Positions 54,032 through 63,062 of a stretch of DNA of 64,000 bases are shown here, piece by piece. Below the pieces are notes generated by a model. That model saw only the letters and a program-made list of their open reading frames with translations. It made no database searches and had not been told where the DNA came from. This stretch comes from Neisseria dumasiana (GTDB lineage Bacteria > Pseudomonadota > Gammaproteobacteria > Burkholderiales > Neisseriaceae): NCBI RefSeq assembly GCF_022870885.1, contig NZ_CP091509.1, positions 2,170,001-2,234,000 of the forward strand, in the 5' to 3' direction. Each line of letters starts with the position of its first letter. The stretch's first letter is position 1. The position numbers were made by a program, and so were the translations under genes.

Positions 54032-54502
54032 TTAGAAACGGAAATGAGAGAATGCTTTATTGGCTTCAGCCATGCGGTGTACTTCTTCACGTTTCTTCAT
54101 CGCGCCGCCACGACCTTCAGATGCGTCGATCAATTCACCGGCCAAACGCAGATCCATTGATTTCTCACCACGTTTGCGGGCTGCATCACGCACCCAGCGC
54201 ATTGCCAAAGCCAAGCGGCGTGAAGGACGAACTTCAACAGGAACTTGGTAGTTGGCACCACCTACACGGCGGCTTTTTACTTCAACAACAGGTTTGGCAT
54301 TGGCAATGGCTTCGTTAAATACTTCGATTGCTGCTTTGCCGGTTTTTTTCTCAACTTGCTCCAACGCACCGTAAACAATGCGCTCAGCAACTGATTTTTT
54401 ACCGTCAATCATCAATACATTCATAAATTTAGTGAGTTCAACGCTGCCGAATTTCGGATCAGGCAATACGTCGCGCTTGGGAACTTCTCTACGTCTTGGC
54501 AT
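54032..54502 (-). CDS. rpsG: 30S ribosomal protein S7
   Basis: 156 residues starting [40 protein letters not shown] and the basic [19 protein letters not shown] region are typical. Primary binder of the 16S 3' domain and, in E. coli, repressor of the str operon. It lies 24 bp before fusA. Confidence 0.99.
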   Translation of the reverse strand: MPRRREVPKRDVLPDPKFGSVELTKFMNVLMIDGKKSVAERIVYGALEQVEKKTGKAAIEVFNEAIANAKPVVEVKSRRVGGANYQVPVEVRPSRRLALAMRWVRDAARKRGEKSMDLRLAGELIDASEGRGGAMKKREEVHRMAEANKAFSHFRF

Positions 54503-54613
54503 TTTAATTCCTTAAATATCTATTCAGTTGGGTAATCCCATGAGTATCCAGCAGGATATTCACTTACTCGGCTGTTTGGCTAATGCAAATAACCGACGTG
54601 CCATCGGATCAGG

Positions 54614-54985
54614 TTATTTTGGGCGTTTGGCACCGTATTTAGAACGGGCTTGTTTACGGTCTTTAACGCCGGCGGTATCCAAAGAACCGCGAACGGTATG
54701 GTAACGAACACCCGGCAAGTCTTTTACACGACCGCCTCGAATCAGCACTACGCTGTGCTCTTGCAGGTTATGGCCTTCACCACCGATATATGAAATCACT
54801 TCAAAACCGTTGGTCAGACGAACTTTACATACTTTACGCAATGCAGAGTTCGGTTTTTTCGGAGTAGTAGTGTATACACGGGTGCATACGCCGCGTTTTT
54901 GCGGGCAAGCTTCCAGTGCAGGCACTTTGTTTACGTACACAGGCTTTTGACGGCCCTTGCGTACCAATTGATTGATAGTTGGCAT
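54614..54985 (-). CDS. rpsL: 30S ribosomal protein S12
   Basis: 123 residues starting [15 protein letters not shown]. The decoding-site loop [13 protein letters not shown] carries the wild-type lysines, and [14 protein letters not shown] is unchanged too, so the classical streptomycin-resistance positions appear wild type. First gene of the str operon. The 111-bp spacer to rpsG contains an AATAACC/GGTTATT inverted repeat near 54586-54616 that overlaps the rpsL stop and could serve S7 autoregulation. Confidence 0.99.
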   Translation of the reverse strand: MPTINQLVRKGRQKPVYVNKVPALEACPQKRGVCTRVYTTTPKKPNSALRKVCKVRLTNGFEVISYIGGEGHNLQEHSVVLIRGGRVKDLPGVRYHTVRGSLDTAGVKDRKQARSKYGAKRPK

Positions 54986-55210
54986 ATTTTCTCGTCCTGT
55001 TGAGTGAAATACTTAACGACACCATGTCGATAAGAGCGGAATTATATTTCCAATGCAAACACTTAGTCAAGCCAACCCGATTGAAAGTTACTCGGCGCTC
55101 AGATTTTATACATCAAAACAACAATTACACCTTATTAAGTTAAAAAAACAAGCATCCCCCCGATACGATACCGATTCTAATTTTAATAATAATACAATTG
55201 ACATTGATAA

Positions 55211-55239
55211 AAAAAGAGCCTGCATTTGCAGGCTCTTTT
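55211..55239 (-). terminator. Intrinsic terminator after the porin gene
   Basis: AAAAGAGCCTGCA/TGCAGGCTCTTTT stem with a 2-3-base loop, 18 bases beyond the porin stop codon, flanked by A- and T-runs. Confidence 0.9.
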
Positions 55240-55256
55240 CAATCCAATCAATATGA

Positions 55257-56396
55257 TTAGAATTTGTGACGTACACCAACCAGACCGGCAGTGTTTTGGA
55301 TTTTGTCGTCACCATTACCAGCTTTCAACCAACCGGCAGAAACCATAGCGGTAGTGCGTTTAGAGAAGTCGTAATCCGCACCTACTACTACTTGGTGGTA
55401 GCGAGTGTTATCGATTTTTTTACCAGTGTTTACATCTTTAGCTTTAAAACCATGAGCATAAGACAAGCGAGGAGTTACATTACCAAAACGGTAGGCTACA
55501 GTCGCAGCCAATTCTTGTGTTTCCAAACGACGAGCTTTAGCATCGTCAACAGCCTTTTTATCATCAGGAGTTAATTTATTGAAATCATCAGCTGATACAT
55601 TAGTTGCACCATTGCTTAGCGCACCTAAATAAGAATATTCACTGTCAAAATAAGAATATTCACTGTCAACACCTTTGGCAAATTGGTAACCCAAACCTGC
55701 AAACAGATTATTGGCATCGTAACCAGCTTCTACACGGTGAACTTGACCAGCTTTATCTTTACCATTTTTAGAATAAGCATTTTTGTGGAATGCAGTACCG
55801 TACTGAGCAAAGAAGCCGGCATTTTCGTAGTTCAAACCACCATAGTAAGCTTCTTTTGATTTTTGTTTGTGGGTATATTTATCATCAGGATTAGCATTAT
55901 CGCGAGGAGTATATTGCACGTTTGCGCTAAAGCCAGCAAATACAGGGCTATCGTAACGAGCGGAAACTACGCGATCACCGGTACGGGTAAACACGCCCAA
56001 GCCTAAAGTGTTGTTGTTGTATTCCCAAGGATCAATGGTACCCATGTCTTTCAATTGGGTATTCAATTTACCGGCGCGGAATTTACCGAAGCCGCCTTCC
56101 AAACCGATAAACGATTCGCGACCGGCCCATTCACCGCCACCGGCAACGCTTACTTTGTTTTCAACTTGCCAAATAGCGTTCAGGTTAGAACCCAAGTGCT
56201 CATGACCTTTGAAACCGATACGAGAGCCTAAATCGGCAATCTCTGTCGCAGTTTTTCTGCGTTGTTTATCATCACCAGAACCTACTTTTACTTTAGAAAT
56301 TTCAACACCAGCTTTGATTTGGCCGTACAAAGTTACGTCAGCCATTGCTGCAACAGGCAGAGCAGCCAAAGACAAGGCAATCAGAGATTTTTTCAT
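55257..56396 (-). CDS. Major outer-membrane porin (neisserial PorA/PorB family)
   Basis: 379 residues. A cleavable signal peptide (KKSLIALSLAALPVAAMA) is followed by DVTLYGQIKAGVEISKVK, the standard neisserial porin start. The protein has alternating beta-strand segments, the constriction-loop region WEYNNNTLGLGVFTRTG and a C-terminal VGVRHKF ending in Phe for BAM recognition. It would be a 16-strand trimeric pore. One external loop carries a duplicated DSEYSYF/DSEYSYL unit encoded by a perfect-phase 21-bp repeat. Transcribed alone, with a strong terminator. Confidence 0.95.
   Translation of the reverse strand: MKKSLIALSLAALPVAAMADVTLYGQIKAGVEISKVKVGSGDDKQRRKTATEIADLGSRIGFKGHEHLGSNLNAIWQVENKVSVAGGGEWAGRESFIGLEGGFGKFRAGKLNTQLKDMGTIDPWEYNNNTLGLGVFTRTGDRVVSARYDSPVFAGFSANVQYTPRDNANPDDKYTHKQKSKEAYYGGLNYENAGFFAQYGTAFHKNAYSKNGKDKAGQVHRVEAGYDANNLFAGLGYQFAKGVDSEYSYFDSEYSYLGALSNGATNVSADDFNKLTPDDKKAVDDAKARRLETQELAATVAYRFGNVTPRLSYAHGFKAKDVNTGKKIDNTRYHQVVVGADYDFSKRTTAMVSAGWLKAGNGDDKIQNTAGLVGVRHKF
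55629..55670 (-). repeat. Tandem 21-bp repeat in a porin surface loop
   Basis: Two copies of ATAAGAATATTCACTGTCAA plus one variable base (A/C), in frame, adding seven residues. The loop position and in-frame unit suggest length variation without loss of the porin. Confidence 0.9.
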
Positions 56397-56894
56397 TGCT
56401 GTATTCCTTTTCTATCATTTAAGAAAACAAACTCAAATGGGTTATGAAGCCATCCAAGCTTATGCATTCATCGCGGGGTAAGCGATTTCATGCCTGCTAA
56501 TATAATTGCTTCGTTGCAAAAAAACAAACTTTATCGGCTTTCGGAAGCTTTCGGGTTTGCAGATTGTGTGTGCTTTAACCCACAACTTTATTTTATTTCT
56601 TTTTAAATCATTTGGATACATCTTACCTTTCAAAAATTGGCACATTTGCAACAAATTGTCAGGTTATGTTGTTTTTCGGCACCGCGTATCGTTTTATGAG
56701 ATGAGATGTTATCTGGGAAACTGCATTTGAAGCCGTTGGCAGAGTTCCATAACGGTTATTGAAAGCCAAACGGCGGGCGGAATATATAATCCGCCCTTAT
56801 TCAAGCTTACTTGATTCTTGATTTAAGGATTGGGTTTTCAGACGGCCTCAACGATGTTGTGTTCCCGTCCGATTTGAGCCGCCGGATATTATGT
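56397..56894. other. Intergenic region between porin and the LysM/LytM gene
   Basis: About 500 bp of AT-rich DNA with a single uptake sequence at about 56838. It must hold the porin promoter. I see no gene with convincing features. Confidence 0.4.
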
Positions 56895-57578
56895 TTATTT
56901 GAGAAACTGTTCGGGATTAACAGCTTTGCCGTTAATCCGCACTTCAAAATGAAGCTTAACGCGGTCGGTATCTGTGCTACCCATTGTTGCAATGGTTTGC
57001 CCTGCTTGAACAAGCTGGCCTTTCTGTACGGCGAAGCTATCATTGTGAGCATAGGCTGTAATGGTGCTGCTGTTGTGGCTGATCAATACCATTTTGCCGT
57101 AACCCCTGACCTCTTCACCTGCATACAGCACTTTTCCTGCCGCCGCTGCACGAACTGGACTGCCTAACCGGCCTGCGATATCGATGCCCTTATTGGTGCT
57201 GCCGTTATAGCGTTCGATGATGTTTGCGCTACCGTCACTAACGGGCCATTGCAAGCTTAGGCGGTTGGTGGGGGCTACTGTTACTGTGCGCGCCTCTCTC
57301 AAGCCGGTTTGCGAACGGTTTCCGGTTGGCCGAACTTTAAGCACTTGCCCGACTTCAATCTTGGTCGGGTCTTTCAGGCTGTTCCAAGCGGCGAGTGTAT
57401 GTACGCTCTGACCGAATCTTTGGCCGATACGGTACAGTGTATCGCCACTCTGAACTCTGTAATACCCTTCGGGAACCGGGCCGCTGGAAGAAGAGGCTGC
57501 GCAGGCTGCGAGCGTTAATACCGCGGCAATCGGTGAAACTTTTTTAAATAAACTGGAGAATAGTGTGTTCGTTTTCAT
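56895..57578 (-). CDS. LysM plus LytM (M23) domain lipoprotein, amidase-activator type (YgeR/ActS-like)
   Basis: 227 residues from the ATG at 57578 (another ATG 12 bases earlier is possible; neither has a clear ribosome-binding site). The lipobox LAAC is followed by a LysM domain (YYRVQSGDTLYRIGQRFGQS) and a LytM domain. The active-site His of true M23 peptidases is replaced (NKGIDIAG instead of HxGxD), while YAHNDSF, ATMGSTDTDRVKLHFEV are kept. This pattern and the size match E. coli YgeR/ActS, a non-catalytic activator of cell-wall amidases in daughter-cell separation. It probably acts in the periplasm at the outer membrane. Confidence 0.87.
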   Translation of the reverse strand: MKTNTLFSSLFKKVSPIAAVLTLAACAASSSSGPVPEGYYRVQSGDTLYRIGQRFGQSVHTLAAWNSLKDPTKIEVGQVLKVRPTGNRSQTGLREARTVTVAPTNRLSLQWPVSDGSANIIERYNGSTNKGIDIAGRLGSPVRAAAAGKVLYAGEEVRGYGKMVLISHNSSTITAYAHNDSFAVQKGQLVQAGQTIATMGSTDTDRVKLHFEVRINGKAVNPEQFLK

Positions 57579-57590
57579 AGGCGTAAGCAT

Positions 57591-57919
57591 AACAAATTTG
57601 GCTTGCTACAAAAATTTTCAGACGGCCTTTATATAAAGGCTTTACTTTTTTTTACTGCCAATATCGGCTGTTTTTGCCGATTATGCTTGAAAGAGATTGA
57701 AGTAATCTTTATTTTACTGGGGTTATGTTTTAGTGGGCACGGCGGCGGTTGCGGTATTCGGCTATGAAAGGGAATATTTGATTTTGATATGGTGGTTTGA
57801 ATGTGTTTTAAGATTCCGCTTTGCTGCCGTTTTTCTCATTAAGCGTTCCGCTTTATCGCTCACAGCATCCCCACTAAAAAGTTCACACAAGCGGATGATT
57901 TGGTTAAGGAGCCAATGTA
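57591..57919. other. Divergent intergenic region upstream of fxsA
   Basis: About 330 bp with one uptake sequence near 57620 and T-rich stretches. Promoters for both flanking genes must lie here; no coding sequence recognised. Confidence 0.4.
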
Positions 57920-58393
57920 ATGCACTTTTTCGGTATCGGTTTTTTGGTGCTTTTATTTTTAGAAATCATGTCTATCGTATGGGTGGCCGATTGGCTCGGC
58001 GGCGGATGGACATTTTTATTGATGATTCTGAGCTTTGCCGGCGGTGTGATGATGCTCCGCCATACAGGTATTTCCGGCGTATTGATGGCCGGTGCTACCA
58101 TGCGCAGCGGTAAAGGGATTTCTCTGTACCAAATGTTGTGGCCTATCCGCTATACGGTTGCGGCGTTGCTGTTGATGAGCCCGGGTTTTGTTTCTCTGGC
58201 GATTGCTTTGATTTTGCTGTTGCCGATTAAAGGCAAACCGATTGCCCACATGGAGCACTTTCAAACCGGGCAGAATCCTTTCCAATATCCGCCAAAGCAG
58301 CATCCCAAAGGAGATATTATAGAAGGTGAATATACGGTTACCAGGCCGTCTGAAGAAGACAAACAGAACTACATTGAACACAAACCTGATTAA
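57920..58393 (+). CDS. fxsA: FxsA family membrane protein
   Basis: 157 residues. FxsA core with helices at about 5-25, 27-45 and 75-105 (LEIMSIVWVADWLGGGWTFL, MLRHTGISGVLM, LLLMSPGFVSLAIALILLLP), and a polar C-terminal tail. In E. coli overexpressed FxsA blocks exclusion of phage T7 by F plasmid; its natural role is unknown. AAGGAG precedes the ATG. The tail encodes RPSEED through an in-frame uptake sequence. Confidence 0.9.
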   Translation: MHFFGIGFLVLLFLEIMSIVWVADWLGGGWTFLLMILSFAGGVMMLRHTGISGVLMAGATMRSGKGISLYQMLWPIRYTVAALLLMSPGFVSLAIALILLLPIKGKPIAHMEHFQTGQNPFQYPPKQHPKGDIIEGEYTVTRPSEEDKQNYIEHKPD

Positions 58394-58672
58394 ACTGTTT
58401 GCGTATTTGTATTTATAGAGAAAAGCCTTGTTTGGGTTATTCACCTAAAACACGGGCTTTTTTATTTTATATATCAGATTGCTCTGTTATGCTGTTTTAT
58501 CTTTATCAAATAGTTATCTTATTACTTTGCCTCTGCATTTATATATACCGCCACGATGACGATGCCTTCTGACGACATGCCCTAAAATAGTCGCTCAGCT
58601 TCAAGCCAAGCAATGCTATACTTCTTGATTATTTTTCTTTAGAAGGCCGTCTGAAACAGACCCATCCTGATT

Positions 58673-59455
58673 ATGAGCAGAATCCAACAGACTTTCCATG
58701 CACTTGGCCATCAAAAAGCCCTGATACCTTATATTACCGTTGGCGATCCCAATATTGAAACCACACTCGATGTGATGCACAGTATGGTTTCAAACGGTGC
58801 CGACATTATCGAACTGGGCGTTCCATTTTCAGACCCTATGGCAGACGGCCCCACCATCCAACGTGCGGCAGAACGTGCTTTGGCAAACAAAGTATCTTTA
58901 AAAGACGTTTTGGCTTTGGTACGCGAGTTCCGTCAAAAAAACACCACAACCCCAGTAATCTTAATGGGTTATCTTAACCCCATACACAAAATGGGCTATG
59001 AAGAATTTGCGCGTGCGGCTGCCGAATCCGGCGTTGACGGCGTGTTAACCGTAGATTCTCCCGTAGAAACCATCGGTACGCTGCATCATGCTTTAAAACA
59101 GAACGGCTTGGATTGTATTTTTCTGACCGCACCAACTACCAGTGAAGAGCGCATGGCAGAAATCGGCCGTTTGGCCAGCGGATTTGTTTACTACGTTTCG
59201 CTGAAAGGTGTAACCGGTTCGACAAAATTGGACACAGACGAAGTGGCTGCAAAAATCGCCGTGTTGCGCCAATATATCAACATACCTATCGGAGTGGGTT
59301 TCGGCATTTCGGATGCAGACAGTGCCCGTAAAATCGCCGCCGTTGCCGACGCTGTGATTGTAGGCAGCCGCATTGTGAAAGAAATCGAAAACAATCCCGG
59401 CAAAGAAGCCGAATCTGTCGGAACCTTGATCCGCACTTTGAAAGCAGCCATTTAG
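58673..59455 (+). CDS. trpA: Tryptophan synthase alpha chain
   Basis: 260 residues. Splits indole-3-glycerol phosphate to indole, passed to TrpB. The catalytic Glu and Asp are in IELGVPFSDPMADGPTIQ; LTAPTTSEERM and the phosphate loop VGFGISDADSA follow. As in other Neisseria it is not next to trpB; accD lies downstream after 305 bp. A single uptake sequence precedes the start. Confidence 0.97.
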   Translation: MSRIQQTFHALGHQKALIPYITVGDPNIETTLDVMHSMVSNGADIIELGVPFSDPMADGPTIQRAAERALANKVSLKDVLALVREFRQKNTTTPVILMGYLNPIHKMGYEEFARAAAESGVDGVLTVDSPVETIGTLHHALKQNGLDCIFLTAPTTSEERMAEIGRLASGFVYYVSLKGVTGSTKLDTDEVAAKIAVLRQYINIPIGVGFGISDADSARKIAAVADAVIVGSRIVKEIENNPGKEAESVGTLIRTLKAAI

Positions 59456-59760
59456 ATTTTTTACTCTGAATATTTAAAATCAGGTAAAAAATCAGTTGCC
59501 AAGCTTTTCACGGCTGGCTATATTCATCGTTTCATACGTAAAAACTGCTTGGGCATTTACCCGATGCCGAAAATTATTCAATTGCCATCCGATTCAGACC
59601 AGTAAGGGCTGATGCTGTGTGTGAAACACGCCGGCAACAAAATCTATTTTGTTATAAAACGCTCTATTGCAAGAAAAGTGCATATTCCACCGCGCAACTA
59701 AAGAATATGCCGATACAGCGGTTGATTTAGGCCGTCTGAAAACAACAAAGGAACTTACAC
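59456..59760. other. Intergenic region between trpA and accD
   Basis: About 300 bp without a recognisable gene or terminator hairpin; one uptake sequence near 59731 shortly before the accD start. Confidence 0.4.
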
Positions 59761-60630
59761 ATGAGTTGGTTAGATAAAATCCTGCCACCCAAAATCAAAC
59801 GTGCAGACAAAAACGAATCAAGCGTGCCGGAAGGTTTATGGCACAAATGCCCGTCTTGTTCCGCAACACTCTATTCCACCGATTTACAGCAAAATCTCCA
59901 CGTTTGCCCCAAATGCAACCACCACAATGCGCTATCCGCACGCGAACGCTTAAACCTATTATTAGATGAAAACGGTCGTGAAGAAATCGGCGCTCATGTT
60001 AAACCTACCGATATTCTGAAATTTAAAGACAGCAAAAAATATCCCGAGCGCCTAACCGCCGCACGCAAGATAACCGGCGAAGACGATGCTTTGGTGGTTA
60101 TGAAGGGCACGCTCAACGGTTTGCCCGTAGTGGTTGCCGCTTTCGAATTCCGCTTTATCGGCGGTTCTATGGGTTCGGTTGTAGGTGAGCGTTTCGTACA
60201 AGGCGTTCGCCGTGCCGTGGCAGACAACTGCTCATTCATCTGCGTTGCCGCCTCAGGCGGAGCACGCATGCAGGAAGGTTTGAACTCGTTAATGCAGATG
60301 ACTAAAACCAGCGCATCGTTGCATTTGCTGGCAGAAAAAAAACTGCCGTTTATCTCGGTACTCACCGACCCGACCATGGGCGGCGTATCGGCTAGCTTTG
60401 CCTTTCTCGGCGATATAGTGCTGGCAGAACCGAACGCGCTTATCGGCTTTGCCGGCCCACGCGTAATTGAACAGACCGTGCGCGAAACCTTACCCGAGGG
60501 CTTCCAACGTGCCGAGTTTCTTTTGGAAAAAGGTGCAATCGACCAAATCGTCGACCGTAGGGAAATGAAGCAAAGCATTGCCGCTCTGATTACTTTACTG
60601 CGCCGCCAAGACGCCGTGAGCGCGGCATAA
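59761..60630 (+). CDS. accD: Acetyl-CoA carboxylase carboxyltransferase beta subunit
   Basis: 289 residues. An N-terminal zinc ribbon (CPSCSATL with CPKC, residues about 27-50) precedes the crotonase-fold carboxyltransferase domain: [34 protein letters not shown] and [16 protein letters not shown]. With AccA it transfers carboxyl from biotin to acetyl-CoA, the first committed step of fatty-acid synthesis. AAAGGA precedes the ATG. Confidence 0.98.
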   Translation: MSWLDKILPPKIKRADKNESSVPEGLWHKCPSCSATLYSTDLQQNLHVCPKCNHHNALSARERLNLLLDENGREEIGAHVKPTDILKFKDSKKYPERLTAARKITGEDDALVVMKGTLNGLPVVVAAFEFRFIGGSMGSVVGERFVQGVRRAVADNCSFICVAASGGARMQEGLNSLMQMTKTSASLHLLAEKKLPFISVLTDPTMGGVSASFAFLGDIVLAEPNALIGFAGPRVIEQTVRETLPEGFQRAEFLLEKGAIDQIVDRREMKQSIAALITLLRRQDAVSAA

Positions 60631-60668
60631 CACATATAATAAACTTAATATATTGTGCTATTCTGACT

Positions 60669-60704
60669 AAAGGCCGTCTGAAAGTGTTTTTCAGACGGCC
60701 TTTT
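60669..60704 (+). terminator. DUS inverted-repeat terminator after accD
   Basis: AAAGGCCGTCTGAAA and TTTCAGACGGCCTTT arms with a short loop, then T-rich sequence. Confidence 0.85.
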
Positions 60705-60747
60705 GTTATGCGATAATTACGCACATCAACCAGCGCAGAACCGCTTT

Positions 60748-60838
60748 TATACAACTTAGCTTTTACCGCGGCGTTGCTGCGCTTTGCCGTATTACACTCA
60801 TACTGCCTGCAGTTAAAAATAAGTTTATTTGCTATATA
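60748..60838. repeat. Short (91-bp) Correia-like element upstream of pyrB
   Basis: Read on the minus strand: TATATAGCAAATAAACTTAT, then AACTGCAGGCAGTATGAGTG, AATACGGCAAAGCGCAGCAA, CGCCGCGGTAAAAGCTAAGT, TGTATA. It corresponds to the shorter Correia form that lacks the central block. Its end supplies the A of the ATG of the putative pyrB leader ORF. Confidence 0.75.
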
Positions 60839-60963
60839 TGTTTATCTTCACTGCCGCACCGCTTCTTTCGGCTGCCTCTGCCGCAGCGGTTCTGCTGTTT
60901 CTCAAACATTGTGCCCGTATTTCCAGCGGGCTTTTTTATGGAAAAAGGAAATACAATGCCTAA
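60838..60963 (+). CDS. Putative pyrL-like leader peptide (41 codons)
   Basis: An ATG frame encodes [18 protein letters not shown] and [20 protein letters not shown], runs through the attenuator hairpin and stops at a TAA that overlaps the first codons of pyrB. That layout is the one of E. coli pyrL, where close coupling of ribosome and polymerase at low UTP prevents termination. No ribosome-binding site is visible before the ATG, which sits at the end of a repeat element; a TTG nine bases earlier is an alternative start. Confidence 0.45.
   Translation: MFIFTAAPLLSAASAAAVLLFLKHCARISSGLFYGKRKYNA
60913..60937 (+). terminator. Attenuator before pyrB
   Basis: GCCCG/CGGGC stem with a 9-base loop followed by six T, 19 bases before the pyrB start and inside the leader reading frame. 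Its place suggests UTP-dependent attenuation of pyrBI. Confidence 0.65.
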
Positions 60964-61876
60964 TTTGCTTTATCGTCAGAATGTGATTTCCATCTCCGAT
61001 TTAAGTACGCCGCAACTTGAGCTTTTATTGCACACCGCGCTTCAACTCAAAAACGAACCGCGCACGGATTTACTTAAAGGCAAACTGATCGGCTCATGCT
61101 TTTTCGAGCCTTCAACCCGAACACGTTTATCGTTTGAAACCGCCGTACAACGGCTGGGAGGAAAAGTGATCGGTTTTGCAGACGGCGCCAACACCAGCGC
61201 AAAAAAAGGGGAAACTTTGGCCGACACGGCCAGAATTATTTCCAGCTACACCGATGCAATCATCCAACGCCATCCCAAAGACGGCGCAGCCCGCGTATTG
61301 GCTGAATTTTCAAGCGTACCCGTTATTAATGCGGGCGACGGCACCAACCAACACCCAAGCCAAACGCTGTTAGACCTGGTTACGATTTACGAAACACAAG
61401 GCCGTCTGAATCATCTCAAAATCGCCATGTGCGGCGATTTAAAATACGGCCGGACAGTACATTCACTAGCTCAAGCCTTAAAACGCTGGGGTTGTGAATT
61501 TGCCTTTGTTTCTCCGCCCAGCTTAGCCATGCCTGCTTATATCACCGAAGAATTGGATGAAGCCGGTTGCAGTTACCACATTCTTCCCTCTTTGGAAGCC
61601 GCCATCGAATGGGCCGATATTTTATACATGACCCGCGTCCAAAGAGAGCGGTTTGACGAACAAGAATTTTCCAAAATACAGGGGAAATTCAATTTAGATG
61701 CTTCCATGCTTACCAACGCCAAAAGCAACTTGCGCATTCTCCACCCCCTTCCCCGCGTAGACGAGATCCATCCCGATGTCGACAGCACACCTTACGCATA
61801 CTATTTTGAACAGGCAACCAACGGCGTTTATGCACGCATGGCTATTTTATCGTTGATTCTCAATGAAGAAGTTTAA
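60956..61876 (+). CDS. pyrB: Aspartate carbamoyltransferase, catalytic chain
   Basis: 306 residues from the ATG at 60956, preceded by AAAGGAAA. Condenses carbamoyl phosphate and aspartate, the committed step of pyrimidine synthesis. Carbamoyl phosphate site [27 protein letters not shown] and [17 protein letters not shown] are intact. Cotranscribed with pyrI 11 bp downstream, so the holoenzyme should be the allosteric E. coli type. A leader with attenuator precedes it. Confidence 0.98.
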   Translation: MPNLLYRQNVISISDLSTPQLELLLHTALQLKNEPRTDLLKGKLIGSCFFEPSTRTRLSFETAVQRLGGKVIGFADGANTSAKKGETLADTARIISSYTDAIIQRHPKDGAARVLAEFSSVPVINAGDGTNQHPSQTLLDLVTIYETQGRLNHLKIAMCGDLKYGRTVHSLAQALKRWGCEFAFVSPPSLAMPAYITEELDEAGCSYHILPSLEAAIEWADILYMTRVQRERFDEQEFSKIQGKFNLDASMLTNAKSNLRILHPLPRVDEIHPDVDSTPYAYYFEQATNGVYARMAILSLILNEEV

Positions 61877-61887
61877 GGAATAAGGCT

Positions 61888-62346
61888 ATGGAAAAAAAAC
61901 AATACAGCGTAGAAGCCATTGAAAACGGTACGGTCATCGACCATATTCCGGCAGGCAAAGGTTTAACCATACTCCGCCAATTCAAACTGCTGCACCCCGG
62001 TAATGCGGTTACGGTAGGTTTTAATCTGCCCAGCAAAAACCACGGCTGCAAAGACATCATCAAAATTTCAGGCATTCATTTAGATGAAAAAGAATCAAAC
62101 CGTTTGGCTCTGTTCGCACCAGAAGCCACGGTGAATGTGATTGAGCATTTTCAGGTTGTTGAAAAGCGGCATTTGAGCCTACCCGACACCATCAGCGAGG
62201 TATTCCGATGCCCCAATCCCAACTGTGCCAGCCACGGCGAGCCGGTGAAAAGCCGCTTTTATGTAAAAACCAGCGGCGGGCAAACCAAACTCAAATGCCA
62301 CTATTGCGAAAAAACTTATTCGCGTGAATTTGTTACAGAAGCATAA
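61888..62346 (+). CDS. pyrI: Aspartate carbamoyltransferase regulatory chain
   Basis: 152 residues. The N-terminal allosteric domain ([18 protein letters not shown]) binds CTP/ATP. The C-terminal zinc domain has its four cysteines in [11 protein letters not shown] and CHYC. It assembles with PyrB into the c6r6 enzyme with CTP feedback. Last gene of the pyrBI operon. Confidence 0.98.
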   Translation: MEKKQYSVEAIENGTVIDHIPAGKGLTILRQFKLLHPGNAVTVGFNLPSKNHGCKDIIKISGIHLDEKESNRLALFAPEATVNVIEHFQVVEKRHLSLPDTISEVFRCPNPNCASHGEPVKSRFYVKTSGGQTKLKCHYCEKTYSREFVTEA

Positions 62347-62357
62347 TGTATGGGAAC

Positions 62358-62428
62358 GCTCCGGCTGAGACCTTTGCAAACAGCCGGAGCATAAAAAAGC
62401 CTTCGTTTATCAACGAAGGCTTTTTATC
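62358..62428. terminator. Two hairpins between pyrI and rpmG
   Basis: First a perfect 10-bp stem GCTCCGGCTG/CAGCCGGAGC (62358-62390) whose loop is AGACCTTTGCAAA, an IS5-type end sequence. Then AAAAAGCCTTCGTT/AACGAAGGCTTTTT (about 62395-62426), a classical bidirectional terminator for the convergent pyrI and rpmG. Confidence 0.85.
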
Positions 62429-62450
62429 GTGTTTACAATCAACAAACTGC

Positions 62451-62606
62451 TTATTTCAGTTTGGTTTCTTTGTAAATAACATGCTTGCGGGCTACCGGGT
62501 CAAATTTTTTGATTTCCAGTTTGCCGGGCATGGTGCGTTTGTTTTTGGTAGTGGTGTAGAAGTGGCCAGTACCTGCACTTGATTCCAGTTTGATTTTATC
62601 GCGCAT
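62451..62606 (-). CDS. rpmG: 50S ribosomal protein L33
   Basis: 51 residues: [20 protein letters not shown], then [20 protein letters not shown] and [11 protein letters not shown]. This is the cysteine-free (zinc-independent) form of L33. It follows rpmB by 30 bp on the same strand, the conserved rpmB-rpmG pair. Confidence 0.97.
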   Translation of the reverse strand: MRDKIKLESSAGTGHFYTTTKNKRTMPGKLEIKKFDPVARKHVIYKETKLK

Positions 62607-62636
62607 TCCAGTATTCCTTAATCAAATATCTTTAAA

Positions 62637-62870
62637 TTAAGCTTCGCCGCGGGCGCGCATTTCGGCCAATACAGCATCAATGCCTACTTTGTCGATGGTG
62701 CGCAATGCAGCATTGGATACGCGCAGGCGAACCCAGCGGTTTTCACTTTCTACCCAAAAACGACGTGATTGCAAGTTAGGCAAAAAACGACGTTTGGTTT
62801 TGTTGTTGGCGTGTGATACGTTATTGCCAGACATCGGGCGTTTACCGGTCACTTTGCAAACTCGTGCCAT
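62637..62870 (-). CDS. rpmB: 50S ribosomal protein L28
   Basis: 77 residues from the ATG at 62870 ([20 protein letters not shown]); a longer frame upstream lacks family sequence. [20 protein letters not shown] is typical. First gene of the rpmB-rpmG operon. Confidence 0.97.
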   Translation of the reverse strand: MARVCKVTGKRPMSGNNVSHANNKTKRRFLPNLQSRRFWVESENRWVRLRVSNAALRTIDKVGIDAVLAEMRARGEA

Positions 62871-63062
62871 GGTTAGTCTCCAAACTTCTAAAATAGTAAA
62901 ACGCGATTTATACCATAAAAAGCATTTGTGTTTCAAGCCGCTTTTTTGAATCATCGGCATTTTCGGTTTAATTTTCGTTACTTCTGTTGTGTAGAGCCGA
63001 ATAATGATACTCAGGCCGTCTGAACCACACCTGCGGCCCGAGCTGTTTCGACTGTTTAATGG

